Positions 1 to 7,246 of a DNA stretch of 45,522 nt are shown piece after piece. The first letter of the stretch is position 1; each line of letters starts with the position of its first letter. A program made the position numbers and the translations under genes. The stretch is taken from positions 8,914-54,435 of the forward strand of contig DLGQ01000010.1 in the NCBI GenBank assembly GCA_002482775.1, written 5' to 3'. The notes beneath the pieces were generated by a model. The model worked only from the letters and a program-made list of their open reading frames with translations. It was not told the DNA's origin and did no database searches. This stretch comes from Flavobacteriales bacterium UBA7690 (GTDB lineage: Bacteria > Bacteroidota > Bacteroidia > Flavobacteriales_F > PHOS-HE28).

Positions 1-61
1 AAGTACAGCCAATGCTGGCGATAACGAGCGCTGAACAGAGTTGGATCGCGGCTTTGTTCAT
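1..61 (-). CDS. Lipoprotein, N-terminal fragment (cut by window edge)
   Basis: Only the first 20 codons lie in the window. They start with ATG at 61 and read MNKAAIQLCSALVIASIGCT, a short signal peptide ending in a lipobox (Ile-Ala-Ser-Ile-Gly-Cys-like), so the product is probably a lipid-anchored envelope protein. The ATG overlaps the TGA stop of the DUF2807 lipoprotein gene just upstream (58-774), so the two are probably translated from one message. The rest of the protein is outside the window. A second DUF2807 lipoprotein is a reasonable guess, because these genes often occur in tandem, but nothing here proves it. Confidence 0.7.
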   Translation of the reverse strand, partial: MNKAAIQLCSALVIASIGCT

Positions 62-774
62 CGTACTTGCTTCACTTCACCTGAACCAGCGACGCTCTTG
101 TTCACCTTGGTGGGCGTGCCTGTGTAGTTGATGTCGCCACTACCACCAACGTTCGCGGAAAGTAGGCCGGTCACATTCACAGCGATATCCCCGCTGCCTT
201 GTACCGTGGCGTCGGCGTTGCTTGCTATCAGTTCATCCGCATCGATATCGCCGCTCCCTTGGACCGTGGCGCTGAGCTCGCCGGTGGATCCTTTCAATGT
301 GATATCACCCGAACCTTGCACCACGGCATCGATGTGCTTGGCATCAGCGGTCATTTCCACTGCACCACTGCCCTGCACATCCACCGTCAGCTTGGGAACG
401 GTGAAACTGCCACTACTTTTCACATCACCGGAACCTTGGACGCTTATGAAGTCGATGGTAGGAAGGGTGATATGGATAATGAAGGTCTTGTCCGTGTTGT
501 AACACTTCTTGGTGCCGATGTGCCAAACGCCGTCCTTCACTTCGGTGGTGATCAGGTCTATCAAATTCGGCTGGCCTTCCACCTTCACATTTTGTGTTGC
601 GCCGCGTGTGAGCCGCACTTCCAAAGAGCCCTGCGCAGCGATACCGTGGAATGATGCGACGGTGAGTTCACGTTGGGTGACATCCCCTTTGCCTTTCTCA
701 CAATTCAGTGGGCTGCACGCTTGAAGTGTAGCGATGAACAGCAGGGCGCTGGATAAGGCGAGTGTGGTCCGCAT
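58..774 (-). CDS. DUF2807 (GIN-domain) lipoprotein
   Basis: A 238-residue protein with a lipoprotein signal (LQAC, Cys20), so it is probably anchored in the envelope. From about residue 48 it resembles the DUF2807/GIN 'putative auto-transporter adhesin, head' family: it begins with a strand-rich half (VRLTRG, VKVEGQ) and continues with a beta-helix-like half. In that second half a VQGSGD-type motif recurs seven times (about residues 112, 133, 152, 171, 191, 209 and 228) with a 19-21 residue period, one turn of a right-handed beta-helix each. No catalytic residues are visible. The molecular role of the family is unknown; surface binding or envelope sensing is usually guessed. Its stop overlaps the start of the next lipoprotein gene by ATGA. 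Confidence 0.85.
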   Translation of the reverse strand: MRTTLALSSALLFIATLQACSPLNCEKGKGDVTQRELTVASFHGIAAQGSLEVRLTRGATQNVKVEGQPNLIDLITTEVKDGVWHIGTKKCYNTDKTFIIHITLPTIDFISVQGSGDVKSSGSFTVPKLTVDVQGSGAVEMTADAKHIDAVVQGSGDITLKGSTGELSATVQGSGDIDADELIASNADATVQGSGDIAVNVTGLLSANVGGSGDINYTGTPTKVNKSVAGSGEVKQVR

Positions 775-815
775 GGTGTTGATGGTCGTTCGCAGGAGTG
801 TTCCCCTGAGGACGA

Positions 816-1430
816 TCAGCGAACCAACGTTACCGTCGAATTCAATGAGCTGCCGCCCCAGATGAAGACGTAAAAGTACACACCGTCCGATGCGGGCTCG
901 CCGGAGAAGCTACGCCCGTCCCAGCTGATGTCGTTGCCCAAGCTTTCGAACATGCGTTGGCCATACCGGTTGTAGATGGTCAACTGTGCGCACGGGCCTA
1001 AGTAACGATCGTTCATGGGAGCGAATTCATCGTTACGTCCATCGCCGTTCGGGGTGAAGACGTTGGGCAGTTCGATCTGTGCGAAGTCCAGTTGCTCTTG
1101 GGTAGTGAATTGCTCCACGAAGGTGGCCGCCTCCCCGTTGGTATCCACCGTGGTCAACGTTACCGTGATGGCCGTACCGAAGGCATAGGTATGGACCGGT
1201 GTAGCCAACGTGCTGCTTGTGCCATCGCCGAAATTCCACGTGAATGACGAAGCGTTCGAGACGTTGTGGTCGAAGTAGGCCTTCACGAATTCACAACCCG
1301 GTTCGAAGCGGACCTCTATCACTGGTAATTGCGCCTGAGCACTTAAGCCAAAGATCAGGAACGCGGTGCCTGCCAATGCAGGGCTGAGCCGCGTATCGGA
1401 GAAGGTGAACAACGGGAAGGCTTTGAGCAT
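816..1430 (-). CDS. PKD-domain protein with T9SS type B sorting domain
   Basis: A 204-residue secreted protein. A signal peptide ends near residue 34 (LSAQAQ). One PKD-like Ig domain follows at about 36-110, with the characteristic WNFGDG at 65-70 and a following HTY. Residues 118-204 form a gliding-motility/CHU_C type C-terminal domain (FTPNGDGRNDEF, then NRYGQRMFES, then the DGVYFYV strand), which is the T9SS type B sorting signal. The protein is therefore expected to leave the cell through the type IX system and stay at or near the surface. It is short for such proteins, which often carry many PKD repeats. An imperfect -7-like box (CACCTTTG, minus strand, 1466-1459) lies 28 nt before the ATG. 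Confidence 0.85.
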   Translation of the reverse strand: MLKAFPLFTFSDTRLSPALAGTAFLIFGLSAQAQLPVIEVRFEPGCEFVKAYFDHNVSNASSFTWNFGDGTSSTLATPVHTYAFGTAITVTLTTVDTNGEAATFVEQFTTQEQLDFAQIELPNVFTPNGDGRNDEFAPMNDRYLGPCAQLTIYNRYGQRMFESLGNDISWDGRSFSGEPASDGVYFYVFIWGGSSLNSTVTLVR

Positions 1431-1513
1431 GGTGGCTAGGTGCGGTTCTCCGCTACTTCAAAGGTGCGGGACGAAGCCTTAGTACGATGCCAGGGAAGCT
1501 TGGTTTTCATCCA

Positions 1514-1527
1514 CAACAGTACTGTTG
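1514..1527. promoter_or_regulatory. 14-bp perfect palindrome in a divergent intergenic region
   Basis: CAACAGTACTGTTG is its own reverse complement over 14 bp, centred on GTAC. It lies between the divergent genes ending upstream at 1430 (minus) and starting at 1642 (plus), as expected for an operator. A TTG inside it could open a longer reading frame for the plus gene, but the palindrome argues for the later ATG. No regulator is identified. Confidence 0.4.
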
Positions 1528-1641
1528 ACGGATCACGTGGTGAGTGAACTGGAACATTTCCCCCGTCTTAAGCGTATATCGCCAGAATATGAGCCTCCGT
1601 CGAGTGTCAGTCCGTACTCATCTCTTCCAGTACCGTTGTCT

Positions 1642-2202
1642 ATGTCACTAGTTGGGCAGCACGCGGTGGATGGCCATTGGGCGGATGAGCTGGCGCAGCG
1701 CTATGCCGATGCGGCCACAGTGGTGTTCGCGCACCGCGGGACCATGGACCACACCCAGCTGGAGGGGCTATTGTCCATTGCCGAAGAGCACAGTCTTGCC
1801 CAGAAGTTGGGCGTGTCCGCCCGCAAGCGTTTGTTCAACGTGCTGGTCGAAGGCTTGGAGAACGTGCGTCACCATACACCCCCAGAGCTTACGGAAACAG
1901 CCTTTGCGTTGCTTGTGCTCGAAGAAGGTGGATACCGCATGTTCTTTGGCAATGCAGCCCCGCAGGCAACCGTCGCCCTGCTCTCGCAAAGGGTTGGTAT
2001 CCTCAATGAGATGGATGAAGCCGACCTGCGCGAACACCACTTGAAGTTGCTCGCCAACGAAGGACGCACCGAACGGGGTGGAGCTGGGCTTGGCTTGCTT
2101 ACCATGGCGCGCAAGAGCACAGGACCCATTGTTACCCACGCATTCCCGCGCGATAGCAACACGGCCTTCGTAGCATTGGAACTAGCCCTAACGGCCGCTT
2201 AG
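1642..2202 (+). CDS. SiaB-like (DUF6272) GHKL-fold protein
   Basis: A 186-residue soluble protein with a histidine-kinase-like ATPase fold. An N-box-like stretch (E70 to N74 in VEGLENVRHH) and a G-box (GGAGLGLL, 146-153) are visible, but there is no phospho-acceptor histidine domain and no membrane segment. This matches the SiaB/DUF6272 group, members of which phosphorylate a small partner (SiaC, DUF1987) in signalling. No SiaC or SiaA gene is adjacent. I chose ATG 1642 over an upstream in-frame TTG at 1525, because the extra 39 residues look non-conserved and the TTG lies inside a palindrome. The gene converges on the downstream dehydrogenase gene with a 4-nt overlap of the two stop regions. 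Confidence 0.65.
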   Translation: MSLVGQHAVDGHWADELAQRYADAATVVFAHRGTMDHTQLEGLLSIAEEHSLAQKLGVSARKRLFNVLVEGLENVRHHTPPELTETAFALLVLEEGGYRMFFGNAAPQATVALLSQRVGILNEMDEADLREHHLKLLANEGRTERGGAGLGLLTMARKSTGPIVTHAFPRDSNTAFVALELALTAA

Positions 2203-3416
2203 CTGTTAACGTAGGCTTGCAGATAGGTGTAGGCCGCGGTCAAGGATCCGTGGTCAGCGATCGTGGCTCGCGCGATCATTCCTTCCTTGTCTTCGCCTAC
2301 CAAGAAGGGGAACACCCGTTCGATGAGGTCGCGCCCGAAGGCTTCCGATGCATCACGCGGAAGTTCGCACGGTAGGTTGTCCACGCTCATCACGGTGATG
2401 GTGCCTGATGTCCCGGCGGGCTTCTCGGAAGCGGATGCCGGGTCGTAGCCGTAGAAAGGTTCCGCGATGGTGGTGGCGCGCAAGGTGCTGTCTATGGGGC
2501 CGCCGATGTCGCAACTGATGTCTGCAACAACATCCAAGGTCAACGCCGGATCGCGCAGGTCCTCTGCGCTCAGGATCTTCGGCCCGCGTGGGTCCCAGAA
2601 GTGACAGGCCATGTAGATGTGGGCCTTGCGTGCGAAGGGCAGGAAGTTGGCATGGTGCCCGCGCGGATCGTGGTGGAACGCTTCTTTTTCGAACGGCTTC
2701 CCATCATCGCGGAGATAGAGATCAGCGGAGCCGAGGGCGGTGTAAACAGGTCCGGTGTTGTTACCCAAGAGGAAGTCTTTCGCACTGATGCGTTTCACTC
2801 CGGCGCGTTCCAATACACCCATCGCCCCTTTGCCAACACGGCCTCCACCCGTCATCACGATGCGCAGGTCCTTCGGCAACGGATAGGCGTGCAGGTAGCG
2901 CTCCAATTCTTCCAGGTCGTGGCACTGGTTCGCAGGCTTCAGTTCCGGTCCACCATGCATCAATTGCCATGCACGTATCCCATTGTACGCACCCACTACG
3001 CCAGCCCAGTACCCGAAGGCCAATACACGCTCGCCATGCGGGTTGGTGAGCAGCTCATGGTCCAGAAGGCGTATGTTCCTTTCCAATACCGCTTTCAACA
3101 ATTTACGGTTGTGTGGTTGCTCCTTGATGGTGTGACTGAAGAACAGGTAGGCCTTCTCGGGAAGCAGCATATCAAGCGGCACTTCCTTCACACCAATGAT
3201 CAGGTCGCGATCACTGAGGTCGTCCACCAAGGGGATCTCGAAGGCTTCGTACTCCGCATCGGCGAAGGCTCGTGCAGTGCTGCGTTGCACCACCAGGTCC
3301 ACCTCGGGATAGCGCTGCATCACTTCTTTGCATTGTGCTGGGGTGAGCGGGACGCGGCGGTCGGCGGGCTCCTTGCCTTCGCGTATGATGCCGATCTTGC
3401 GGTAGGACGTGGACAT
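2199..3416 (-). CDS. NAD(P)-dependent oxidoreductase, saccharopine/alanine dehydrogenase-like
   Basis: A 405-residue cytosolic enzyme. The N-terminus (IREGKEPADRRVPLTP) is the substrate-side signature of the alanine dehydrogenase/PNT N-terminal domain as found in lysine-forming saccharopine dehydrogenases. A Rossmann dinucleotide-binding glycine motif (TGGGRVGKGA) is near the middle, and the C-terminal half carries the conserved DISCDIGG and SVDNLP stretches of this family. Likely activity: NAD(P)-linked oxidation or reduction of an amino acid such as saccharopine; the exact substrate is not fixed by sequence. The reading frame opens further upstream at 3548, but that part runs into the tmRNA gene on the other strand, so ATG 3416 (MSTSYRKIG) is preferred. 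A perfect -7 element (TACTTTTG) lies 26 nt upstream. Confidence 0.8.
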   Translation of the reverse strand: MSTSYRKIGIIREGKEPADRRVPLTPAQCKEVMQRYPEVDLVVQRSTARAFADAEYEAFEIPLVDDLSDRDLIIGVKEVPLDMLLPEKAYLFFSHTIKEQPHNRKLLKAVLERNIRLLDHELLTNPHGERVLAFGYWAGVVGAYNGIRAWQLMHGGPELKPANQCHDLEELERYLHAYPLPKDLRIVMTGGGRVGKGAMGVLERAGVKRISAKDFLLGNNTGPVYTALGSADLYLRDDGKPFEKEAFHHDPRGHHANFLPFARKAHIYMACHFWDPRGPKILSAEDLRDPALTLDVVADISCDIGGPIDSTLRATTIAEPFYGYDPASASEKPAGTSGTITVMSVDNLPCELPRDASEAFGRDLIERVFPFLVGEDKEGMIARATIADHGSLTAAYTYLQAYVNS

Positions 3417-3442
3417 GTGCTTTTCCGCTTGTGGCGGGGCGG

Positions 3443-3450
3443 CAAAAGTA
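3443..3450 (-). promoter_or_regulatory. Bacteroidota -7 promoter element of the dehydrogenase gene
   Basis: TACTTTTG on the minus strand fits the TAnnTTTG consensus exactly and ends 26 nt before ATG 3416. A TTG (3477-3475) lies 24 nt further upstream, a somewhat long spacing for a -33 element. Confidence 0.5.
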
Positions 3451-3511
3451 GGATCATTGGCCGGGAGCGACGGGCAAGTTGGCAGGTGCGGGCCTGCGGC
3501 ACGGCATTGGC

Positions 3512-3519
3512 TACCTTTG
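3512..3519 (+). promoter_or_regulatory. Bacteroidota -7 promoter element of ssrA
   Basis: TACCTTTG fits TAnnTTTG exactly and lies 18 nt before the mature tmRNA 5' end, leaving room for a short leader removed by RNase P. No well-spaced -33 TTG is visible. Together with the element at 3443-3450 it makes this a divergent promoter region. Confidence 0.5.
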
Positions 3520-3537
3520 TTCCACGTTCTTTCCAAT

Positions 3538-3933
3538 GGGGCCGACATGGATTCGACAGCGGCTTCGTGATGTGTGTAAGCATGCCGAGCGTGAGGTGCG
3601 GCTCGTTACCCCAGTGCCTCGACGCCATAACTGGCGAAGTAGACTACGCTCTCGCAGCTTAACAGCCATGTGCTGTTCGGCTTAATCCTCGCGAATAACA
3701 GTAGCGCGGACGAGTACCTCTCGGGGAGGCCCGTTCCCTTCCTTTCCGAATCCGAGGTGTCATCATAGGGATCTGGCTTGTGCGGTGGTCCGGAGCACAA
3801 GTGAGATACAGGACCTAAGTCGTTGGTGGGGTGCCCTTTCCCAGCCATCGGTCGAAAACCAATGAAGTGGCTACGCATGTAGAAAGCCCATGTTGCGGTC
3901 GTTTGGACGGCGGTTCGATCCCGCCCGGCTCCA
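3538..3933 (+). ncRNA. ssrA: Transfer-messenger RNA (tmRNA)
   Basis: tmRNA rescues ribosomes stalled on broken messages and tags the unfinished peptide for proteolysis. The 5' end GGGGCCGACATGGATTCGAC is the conserved tRNA-like start. The 3' end has the T-arm GGTTCGATCC, followed by CGGCTCC. Positions 3538-3544 pair with 3926-3932 as a 7-bp acceptor stem with one G-U pair; A3933 is the discriminator. The CCA is not fully encoded and must be added after transcription. The tag frame is at 3633-3662 (GGC GAA GTA GAC TAC GCT CTC GCA GCT TAA), giving GEVDYALAA after the tRNA-borne alanine; the ALAA end is typical of protease-recognised tags. A run of short helices and pseudoknot-like repeats follows. 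The RNA is about 396 nt, a normal length. Confidence 0.95.
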
Positions 3934-3942
3934 CAGGACGTT

Positions 3943-3970
3943 AACGGCCATCGCGCAAGCGGTGGCCGTT
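3943..3970 (+). terminator. Terminator hairpin downstream of ssrA
   Basis: A 12-bp stem (3943-3954 with 3959-3970, one G-U pair) closes on the tetraloop GCAA. A T-rich but interrupted tail (CTTCGTT) follows. It lies 9 nt after the tmRNA end, so it most likely terminates ssrA. Confidence 0.8.
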
Positions 3971-4092
3971 CTTCGTTGGTAGGACCAGCACAGCATGTTC
4001 CTTCTGGCAGTGGCCCAAGGCTTTTCTTAGGATAGGGATACCCGACTATACGTTCATACTTATCGGGCTACATGGAGTTTCCGCGAATTTGT

Positions 4093-4099
4093 TATATTG
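4093..4099 (+). promoter_or_regulatory. TATATTG box upstream of an FG-GAP gene
   Basis: TATATTG sits 19 nt before ATG 4119. The same heptamer lies 18-19 nt before the ATGs at 26578 and 43594. It may be a variant of the Bacteroidota -7 element. It overlaps the palindrome at 4095-4108. Confidence 0.4.
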
Positions 4100-4108
4100 G
4101 TACCAATA
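4095..4108. promoter_or_regulatory. 14-bp perfect palindrome before the FG-GAP cluster
   Basis: TATTGGTACCAATA is a perfect 14-bp palindrome centred on GTAC, 10 nt before ATG 4119 and overlapping the TATATTG box. It could be an operator for the first gene of the secreted-protein cluster. The TTGGTAC half-site also occurs in the inverted repeat at 26639-26679. Confidence 0.4.
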
Positions 4109-4118
4109 CCATACGATC

Positions 4119-5669
4119 ATGTGCGGAAAGTTCCATCGGCCACTGGCGTTGGCTTACCTGTTAGGGTCTTCGAGTGCGTTGTTCGCACAAGGATTCATCC
4201 TGCAACGCGCTTTCCTCAGCTTGGATGATCCGGGTAGCAAGTATGGATGGTCCATGGCCATCTCCGATGATCATGTGGTTTTTGGTATGCCTCATGCAAG
4301 CGGTCAACAAGGGCGAGTGGTCGTTCTCCCCGGTCCCGGCCTGACGTGGGTGGATGATGCGGCAGCCGTGATCGTCGAGGAAGGAGCATCACTGGTGCCT
4401 TCACAGCGCTATGGGGCTACCGTAGCTACAAGTGGTGACCTGATCGCGGTAGGCAATTGTTCGGCCTATGGCTCCGATCAATACTGCAATAGCGACGAGC
4501 CACGCTCGATCACGATCCTCCAGAAGAGCGGATCACTTTGGCAATTGGTACAGTCCTTGGCCCCGCCTGTGGGTGCTGAAGGTGGGTTCGGAAAAGCCTT
4601 GGCGATGGATGATGGTCGGCTGGCCGTGGGTGGCTGCACCACTTCGCACGATGGGAACTCCTACGGTGTGGTCTATCTATACCAATGGAACGGGACTTCT
4701 TTTGGAACGGCACCTCAAGATTCCCTGATATCGGAGATCCCTGTCCAGGATGATTTCGGCTTCGCCTTGGCCATGCATGATGATCTCCTTGCCGTGGGGG
4801 CCTCACGTAACGCAGAGCTTGGGACCGATGCGGGCGCGGTCCATATGTATCGCTTCGGCCAAGGCGGGGAGGAGCATTGGGGCCTTACACACACACTGCT
4901 CGCCTCCAACGGGAGTACTGATGATAGGTTCGGTTTCGCACTTGCTTTGCGCGCTGATCGGCTCGTTGTAGGGGCCCCTGGGTGCGAACAGGATGGTCTC
5001 GTGGTCGGTGGAGCGTATGTCTTCGCACGCGATAGCGATGCAGGGCAAGATTGGGGTGAGGTCATTGACCTGCATCCATCAGTGCCGCACGCCAACATGC
5101 AGTTCGGCGCTAGCGTGGCACAAAGTGATGTACACATTGCCGTAGGCGCACCGGTGGATGCGAACTCGGATCTCGGAACGGATGGCTCCGTGGACGTGTT
5201 CGCTATTGGCGATGGTTCACCGTGGGCCTTCGTGCAGCATATCGTGCCGTTCTTCGATCAACGTGTGAGCGCTGTGAGCCGCGCGGGGACATCCTTGGGT
5301 TTCGTGGATGGCGCGCTCCTGATAGGCTCGCCATTCGCGATCGTCGATGATCTCACCAACACACCTACCGGTGGTGTTCTGCTCTATCGTGATCCATTGC
5401 TTTCCGTAAGTGCGGAAGAGATGGGCTCGAACCTTCGCACTTGGCCGAACCCGTTCGTAGAGATTCTCCATGTCGAGGTGCCTTTCCAACATGGTCTTCC
5501 CGTGCGCGCCGAGTTGATCGACCCACTTGGTCGCGTGGTCCATACGGAACGCTTCATGTCCTCGCCACTGACCATGCAGCGCCAAGGACTTCGAACAGGT
5601 CCTTATGTGTTGCGTGTGACGGACGGATCGAGCAACATGGTCGGTTTCCTTACTGTCATCGCCGATTGA
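4119..5669 (+). CDS. Secreted FG-GAP repeat protein with T9SS type A domain
   Basis: A 516-residue protein with a signal peptide ending near residue 24 (SSSALFAQ). The body carries repeated FG-GAP-type blades: each has a 'FGxALAM-dD-LAVGA' core followed by a 'GAVHMYR'-like strand, as in integrin-alpha beta-propellers. The last ~75 residues are a T9SS type A sorting domain (TWPNPF, LIDPLGRVVH, GPYVLRV). The protein is expected at the surface or released; no enzyme motif is seen. ATG 4119 is preferred over an upstream TTG (4089) because it directly opens the signal peptide. It is the first gene of a three-gene run: the next start follows the stop without a gap. Confidence 0.8.
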   Translation: MCGKFHRPLALAYLLGSSSALFAQGFILQRAFLSLDDPGSKYGWSMAISDDHVVFGMPHASGQQGRVVVLPGPGLTWVDDAAAVIVEEGASLVPSQRYGATVATSGDLIAVGNCSAYGSDQYCNSDEPRSITILQKSGSLWQLVQSLAPPVGAEGGFGKALAMDDGRLAVGGCTTSHDGNSYGVVYLYQWNGTSFGTAPQDSLISEIPVQDDFGFALAMHDDLLAVGASRNAELGTDAGAVHMYRFGQGGEEHWGLTHTLLASNGSTDDRFGFALALRADRLVVGAPGCEQDGLVVGGAYVFARDSDAGQDWGEVIDLHPSVPHANMQFGASVAQSDVHIAVGAPVDANSDLGTDGSVDVFAIGDGSPWAFVQHIVPFFDQRVSAVSRAGTSLGFVDGALLIGSPFAIVDDLTNTPTGGVLLYRDPLLSVSAEEMGSNLRTWPNPFVEILHVEVPFQHGLPVRAELIDPLGRVVHTERFMSSPLTMQRQGLRTGPYVLRVTDGSSNMVGFLTVIAD

Positions 5670-7244
5670 ATGGGCCCTGATCGCTGTTGGATAGGCGGTT
5701 CGGCTTGGAACCTGACCCTGCTCCGCGGTTCTTACTTCCTTGTTCCGTTCCTTCTTCATGTATCGATCTCCGTAGCGCAGTATTGGCCTCAATTCATCGT
5801 GGACATGCCTGACGCCGCTGGCGAGGATCGCTTCGGTTGGTCCATCGCGCTTTCCGGTGATAGGCTCCTTGTGGGTGCACCGGATGCGGACATAGCTGGG
5901 TCCAATAGCGGGGCGGCCTACGTGTTCGAACGCAACAACGGCGGGCTCAATGCGTGGGATCTCGTGCGCACACTGAACGCTCCCGGAATTTCGGTGGGTG
6001 CGCGTGCGGGCACCTTCGTCGCGTTGCGCGGCGATACGGCTTATGTAGGTGCTCCGTATGATAATGTGGTGGGCGTTCTCAAAGGGTCCATCCAGGTCTT
6101 CATCGCGGACCAAGGTGGGCCTGGTGCCTGGGGGCTGGCTTATCGGATCACGATGCCCGGCGGAAATGCCAATATGCGCTTCGGGGAGTCCTTCATCCCA
6201 GATGAACCATTCCTCGTGGGTATGCCAGGGTTCGACAATGAACCTTTGCTTGCGAACGAACCAGGAGGTGTTGCACGTTTCGTTACCAGTGGTTCCGGTG
6301 TTCCGGAATTCTCGAATGCCGTTGATCGTGGTGCTGTTGGCGGGCAGTTGGTGGCTTATCAGGACCATGCCGTGGTGGTGGTGGATCCTGTGGCAGGCCT
6401 GATAGAAGCAGGTGCTATCCTCGGCGATGGCAACGACCTTACTTGGCTCTACGATGATGGACCGGTGGCTGCTTCTCCACTAATGGATCCGTATGCGTTC
6501 GGCTACTCCGTAGAGGCTCGTTCGCTCGGTACCACAGTGGCCGCCAATGATCGCTGGTTATTGGCCGCATTCAAGGCTGGAACACATCGAATGGTAGCCT
6601 CCTATGTGCAGGAACCATTCGGCCCGCCGATGCCATTCGCTGATGGTGTGATGCTTCCGGATACCACCCAGTACGCGGCAGCCAATGAGTTTGGCAAGGC
6701 CATCGCCATCGATGGCGCACGCGTCGCGGTGGGTGCTCCCGGATCATCCGTGGCACTTCCACTCGGCTTCGTCATGGTCTACGATGATGATCCAAGTGTT
6801 TTCGGCTGGCAGCATTGGCAAGAGGTGGTGAAACTCGTTCCATCCGACCCCGAAGTGGGGGCATCGTTCGGTCGGTCGGTATCGATATCCAATGGCACTG
6901 TGGCCGTGGGCGCGCCGGGGTGGGGGCCTGATGATCGGGGGCGGGTCTATGTGTTCGAGGATCCCCTTACATCGGTGGCCGAGTCCACGGGTAGCGTACC
7001 TCGCATCGTCCTCGCCCCGTGTCCGGTGGCCGATAGGGCACGCATACATGATCCAGCAACCGGCAGCGATCGTTCCATACACGCCGTGGTGCGCGACATG
7101 ACCGGGCGGTCCATGAAGTCTTTCGATCTTCGTAGTACACAAGGATGGCTGTTCCTGGAAGACGTTGCTCCAGGGTGTTATGCTTTGGAACTGATCAACG
7201 ATCGTGCAGAACGATCGGCACTGGCATTCATCATTGATCGCTGA
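5670..7244 (+). CDS. Secreted FG-GAP repeat protein with T9SS type A-like C-terminus
   Basis: A 524-residue protein. A hydrophobic export signal ends around residue 36 (SISVAQ). The body repeats FG-GAP blades (DRFGWSIALSGDRLLVGAPDA, then GAAYVFE, and again near the end as SFGRSVSISNGTVAVGAPGW with GRVYVFEDP), so a beta-propeller is likely. The final ~75 residues follow the type A sorting-domain plan (VRDMTGRSM, then CYALELI), although the usual YPNP start has drifted to APCPV. It begins directly after the previous stop and is followed 2 nt later by the next gene, so the three genes are probably one operon. It is clearly homologous to the protein at 13354-14901. Confidence 0.75.
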   Translation: MGPDRCWIGGSAWNLTLLRGSYFLVPFLLHVSISVAQYWPQFIVDMPDAAGEDRFGWSIALSGDRLLVGAPDADIAGSNSGAAYVFERNNGGLNAWDLVRTLNAPGISVGARAGTFVALRGDTAYVGAPYDNVVGVLKGSIQVFIADQGGPGAWGLAYRITMPGGNANMRFGESFIPDEPFLVGMPGFDNEPLLANEPGGVARFVTSGSGVPEFSNAVDRGAVGGQLVAYQDHAVVVVDPVAGLIEAGAILGDGNDLTWLYDDGPVAASPLMDPYAFGYSVEARSLGTTVAANDRWLLAAFKAGTHRMVASYVQEPFGPPMPFADGVMLPDTTQYAAANEFGKAIAIDGARVAVGAPGSSVALPLGFVMVYDDDPSVFGWQHWQEVVKLVPSDPEVGASFGRSVSISNGTVAVGAPGWGPDDRGRVYVFEDPLTSVAESTGSVPRIVLAPCPVADRARIHDPATGSDRSIHAVVRDMTGRSMKSFDLRSTQGWLFLEDVAPGCYALELINDRAERSALAFIIDR

Positions 7245-7246
7245 AC

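Noticed and set aside
3417..3548. N-terminal extension of the dehydrogenase frame (44 residues)
   Set aside because: It runs across a perfect -7 element and into the tmRNA 5' end; the family's usual N-terminus begins at ATG 3416.
2601..3662. Long plus-strand frame opposite the dehydrogenase gene
   Set aside because: A shadow frame. It ends in the tmRNA tag codons only by chance of frame and has no protein-like features.
3943..3970. Attachment site at the tmRNA 3' end
   Set aside because: tmRNA genes are common integration targets, but no integrase gene lies near and no direct repeat of the 3' end was noticed; the hairpin reads as a terminator.
5217..6368. 383-residue minus-strand frame inside the FG-GAP genes
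   Set aside because: Low-complexity, His/Arg-rich translation, and opposite two well-supported propeller genes; a GC-rich shadow.
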